NCBI GenBank assembly: GCA_031216445.1
Contig: CM062219.1
Coordinates: forward strand, 1,427,501 to 1,491,500
From: Lateolabrax maculatus
Taxonomy: Eukaryota; Chordata; Actinopteri; Acropomatiformes; Lateolabracidae
Length of the DNA: 64,000 nucleotides
Direction of reading: 5' to 3'
Shown here piece by piece: positions 48,601 to 53,180 of this stretch. The notes beneath the pieces are model-generated. The model was not told the DNA's origin. It ran no database searches and worked only from the letters and a program-made list of their open reading frames with translations. The position numbers and the translations under genes are program-made. The first letter of the stretch is position 1, and each line of letters begins with the position of its first letter.

Positions 48601-51600
48601 TTAAAGGCATCGACTGGCAGCAGGTGTACCTCCAGAAGGTGAGTGAGCGTCTGTTGTTCTCTGTGCCGCAGGGTTTTTCAGATGGCGGGACGGATCTGTG
48701 GAGAGAAGTCCCGCGTGTTTCACGATCCACAAACAAAAACAGGATTCGCAAACGTGTGACGATTTGTGAGCAATTGGTGGGGGTGAAGTTTCGTAAATGT
48801 AAATAAATACCTATATTAACATCTCCCAAAGTGCACTGCAAGACCGATAATTAATAAATGACTATTAGGTGATTTAGCAAAATACCTTTTGTCATCTTTT
48901 TTTGTCTAGGCACGAGTAGGTTTGTGCTGCAGTTTCTATACGCCTGTTGTGTTTAACCGGCTGATACAATGCGTGGGTAAATAATTAATTAAAAAGTTAA
49001 ACACGTCTTTCAGTTTTCTCTCCAGAGGTGCTGGATTGATGCATTTAATAATTAAAATTGACAGACTTCCCCCTTAGTTGTACCTGGTTTTCTCACCATG
49101 AATAAATGTAAAACGCTGATAATTCTTCAAGATGGGTTCTGTTTATTGGTAAAATTGGTTGGTCTATGTTTAGTATTTGTGGACACCATGAATGACTCTG
49201 ATTGTCACACATTAGTGCTGCTGCATCTGTAGTCCTGATGCAGCAGAAGTGATCTGTACTACACAGCTGTGCTCTAATGTGTTTTAAGTAACTGTTGTTG
49301 TTGTTTTTAGTGCTTATTGATCTAAATATGTTTTTCTAGATTTTGTCAATATCTATTTATAAATTTAGACAGAATTCCTGTTATTGGGCTTGAATGTTCA
49401 AATTTCAAAGGGCCAGATCAGCAATCAACTTTTTATTACTAATTGATCTTAAAAAGTATTTCTGAATGCTTTTATACCCTTTTTTGAATTTGAAATGGAC
49501 AAAACACACTATATGTTTTTCATGCTTGAATGTTCAAATATAGGGTCAGATCCCTGTTTTTATAAATTGTATCTCTAGCTACAAATCCTACGTGTTAGGG
49601 CTGTCACTTTTTCAAAAGATGAAGTGTGAAAGAAAGAAAATTGTTTGTATTAACTCAAACGCAGCCCATGTAATCTCATATTAAACTACGTTGTAGAACA
49701 GGTGACTTGGTAACTTCACTCAAATCAGCTGCATCCCATCGCCCAAAACCCTCCCCCACATGACTGTAATCCTCCGGCATTAGTCCCAGCGAACAACAAC
49801 AGCAGCGTAGTTTACTGATTACAACAGAGTGACGCTGCATTTTATTGAACCCCCCCCACTGGAGTACAAGGCACAGCCTGTTCGGACGGATCGTAACAGA
49901 TCAAATATTTAACCTTTTCCTACGTTACAAATAGAAGATGGAATTTCAGATACAAAGTGGCTGCTTTAATATGTACTTTACATGTTTGCTGAAATACATT
50001 CTGTGCAGCTTTAGGTTGTTGGATGTATTTTTCCTACTGTCAGCCATGTTTTCCATTCGTTTCTGCAGACTCTTTAAACATTTTATAATACATTAGCATT
50101 GCTGTTCATATTTAACGTAAGGGGTTAATGTGAGATGGAACATAATTAATGTTCTTAATTAAACCGTGCTCGACCCTGCTATGACAAGTCAAAATAGCTG
50201 CTGTGGAAAAGGGCCTTTGCCTTTTTGTTTATAGTTTCTTGCCCTATTGTCTCTACTGTTGATTGCAGACCAAAACAAATAAAGGAAATACATTTAAAAA
50301 GATACCACACAGGTGCCAGTCACAGTCAAACAGCAGATCAAGTCGTGGCTCTCTGTTTAAAGCAGCAGTGGACGCCAGTCACCAGTCCAGTACAGCTACA
50401 GTTGCTATGGTTACCCCATCACTTCAGGGAAGCGCTGCTCTGGGACTGCCGCCTGGATGTTTTTTTTCGCTCTTATGTGACTTTCTCTTCCTGCCGTTTC
50501 TTCTTCTTCTTTGCTGAAATCCGTGTCTCTGTTCTCCCCCTCCGCCCGCAGTACTCTCCTCCCTTAATTCCTCCCAGGGGAGAGGTGAACGCCGCCGATG
50601 CCTTTGACATAGGCTCTTTTGATGAGGAGGACACCAAGGGCATCAAGGTAAAGCCAGCTCTTACACACCCAAACACATTTATTACCCACTGCCTTACACC
50701 ACAGATGCTATCTGCATCCGTCATGTGTTTAGAAATAAAGCAACTTGCTGTTAAACTACTGTTTAGAGGTGGAGGTGCAGCTACAAGTTGTAGTAACGCC
50801 AACACAGTCATGAACCGCGAGCGTCCCAAACCATCAGCCGGCAGCCCGGAGGACCTCATCCCTCCTGGAACATCAGCATTAAAAAAGGGAACATTTGAAA
50901 TTTAGAAGTTAAGTGCACAGCTTCAGTCGGGATATTAGTGATGTCAGCATGTGTGACCGTCAAAATATACTGCAGCTTCAATTGGTTGATCAGCAGAAAA
51001 TGAATCGGCATTATTTGATAGTTGAGTAATCATTTTAGTGACCCCCGAAGCAGAAACTTTAAATGGTCGTTTGTTCCAGATTCTCAAACGTGAGGATTTG
51101 CATCTTCTTCTTTGTCATATATGATCTGTTAGTCCGACAAAACAAGCAAATTCAATACGTCTCATCTGCGTCAAGGATAATATTTAAGTTTATTTATTAA
51201 AAATGTGTGAACATGTTGTCAAGATTTAATAAATATTATTTATGAACTCCATCAGCTGTCACTGAGTCAAACTGATGAGCAAAGCATTGATCACAGAGTC
51301 TGATAAACGTATTTAATATTCATTAAACAGCCATAAACAGGAGCTTCTTCCTCACCAGTTTCTATCCACCACCTAACTACATGCTAACAGCTGATGATGG
51401 AATATTATTTATTTTTCATGTATCACTTCTGATTTGTGCAGTTCGCTATTGTTGAACTGCGTGCTTTATGTGCAGAGAGGCTGTAGTTTGTGCTTATGGA
51501 TAATTTTTCTAAACGTGGTTTCCACCTATAGATGCAGCTTTAGAACAGAAAGCAGGTGTGGTTCATGTGGTTTTCTTCCTGTTATTTTCTCCTGGAACAT

Positions 51601-53148
51601 TCAATTCCTCCTTCATTAACATTTAATGTGGCTGCAGTAACAGTTATTCATCCTCTGACACCCCAGCGCAGAGAAATAAAAGACAAAAGCGTGTGTTTAC
51701 ATTTCCCCAGCGGGCGCTGGTCATTAACACAGGAGTAATCAGCTAAATAACGGCCCTATAGTCGTGTGAGAGCGCCGAGATGCAGGAAGGAAAGCGCACA
51801 GCCGCAGTCCCCCGGCGTTAATCCAGTGCCTTTCTGTCTGAAAGTGAACAAATAACACAATAGAAAACTGAACAGGAGACAGTACAGATTATGGAGTATA
51901 TACGCTCAGCAGCCTGCGTTATTGCTCTATACTCAGAGGGGATTTTTAATTAGTCTACCCTCACGGATGTAAAAGGAGTGGACAAAATATTAGAAACACT
52001 TTTCAGTATAACAGCATACACATGTAGGCTTTTAACGTCAGCTGTTTCCCCCGGACCAGCAGCATGGTATCTCAAAGGAAAGAAAATTATATTAATGCAA
52101 CAGAACTTAAATGTTGACAATACAAATTAACTAAATATATACGCTTCAATCTGGAAATAATATAACAAACTTAAATGCCAAATCAAACTACTACAGTTGT
52201 TTAATTATGTGAATGTTGCCTTTTAACCAAGCATAAACCTAAATTATTAAAGAGGTCAGTGAGCAATGATCTTTGTGGTTGTTTGTTTACTCATACACCT
52301 GCCAAGTATATTGATTTACAGTAACTTAATGATTGAATTTATTTACATCAAAACAAGACCATCACAATTCTTATCATTAATCCTCACACAGTTTTAACAA
52401 TGCTGTGCTACTCTTTTCTGTTTTTAGTTTGTTTCAATGACTCCTGATGCTTCAGCCAAAACAGCTCATTTGAACTGAGAGAAAAGAGAGAATTGTGTCG
52501 GATTGTTTAAAGAAACAGACGACACATAAGACACTTAATGAGTAAATAGATGAACCTGCTTGTAGATCGTTCTGGAGTCGGCTAATGGATTCTGGTACAG
52601 ACACTAATCCTGATGCACCTTGTCCCTCCCTGTCTGTCTGTCTGTCCTGTAGTTGCTGGACAGCGACCAGGAGCTGTACAAGAACTTTCCTCTGGTCATA
52701 TCAGAGCGCTGGCAGCAGGAAGTGGCAGAGACGGTCTACGAGGCGGTCAACTCGGACACGGACAAGAACGAGGCGCGCAAGAGGGCGAAGAACAAGCAGC
52801 TGGGCCACGAGGAAGGTAAAGATCCCATCTCTGAACACGATCAGTGACCAACACAAGCGTCCCGGCAGGTATTCTAACCCTGTTTGTGTCTGTGTGCAGA
52901 CTACGCCCTGGGAAAGGACTGCATAATGCACGGCTACATGTTGAAGCTGGGGAACCCGTTCCTGACCCAGTGGCAGCGCCGGTACTTCTATCTTTTCCCC
53001 AATCGTGTGGAGTGGAGGGGGGAGGGCGAGTCCCGGGTGAGCTCGCCTCGCAGCACACACGCTTCATCACTTTCTCCACGTTCATGTTCACGGGTCATTT
53101 CCATGTCCGTCTGTCCCGAAGCGAGGGTGTTCTGCTCGTGTATGAACG

Positions 53149-53180
<32 letters not shown>

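Noticed and set aside
50225..50905. 226-codon open frame across exon 17
   Set aside because: Only 50552-50647 matches GRK3; the flanks are intron sequence that happens to be open, including good splice sites at both exon edges.
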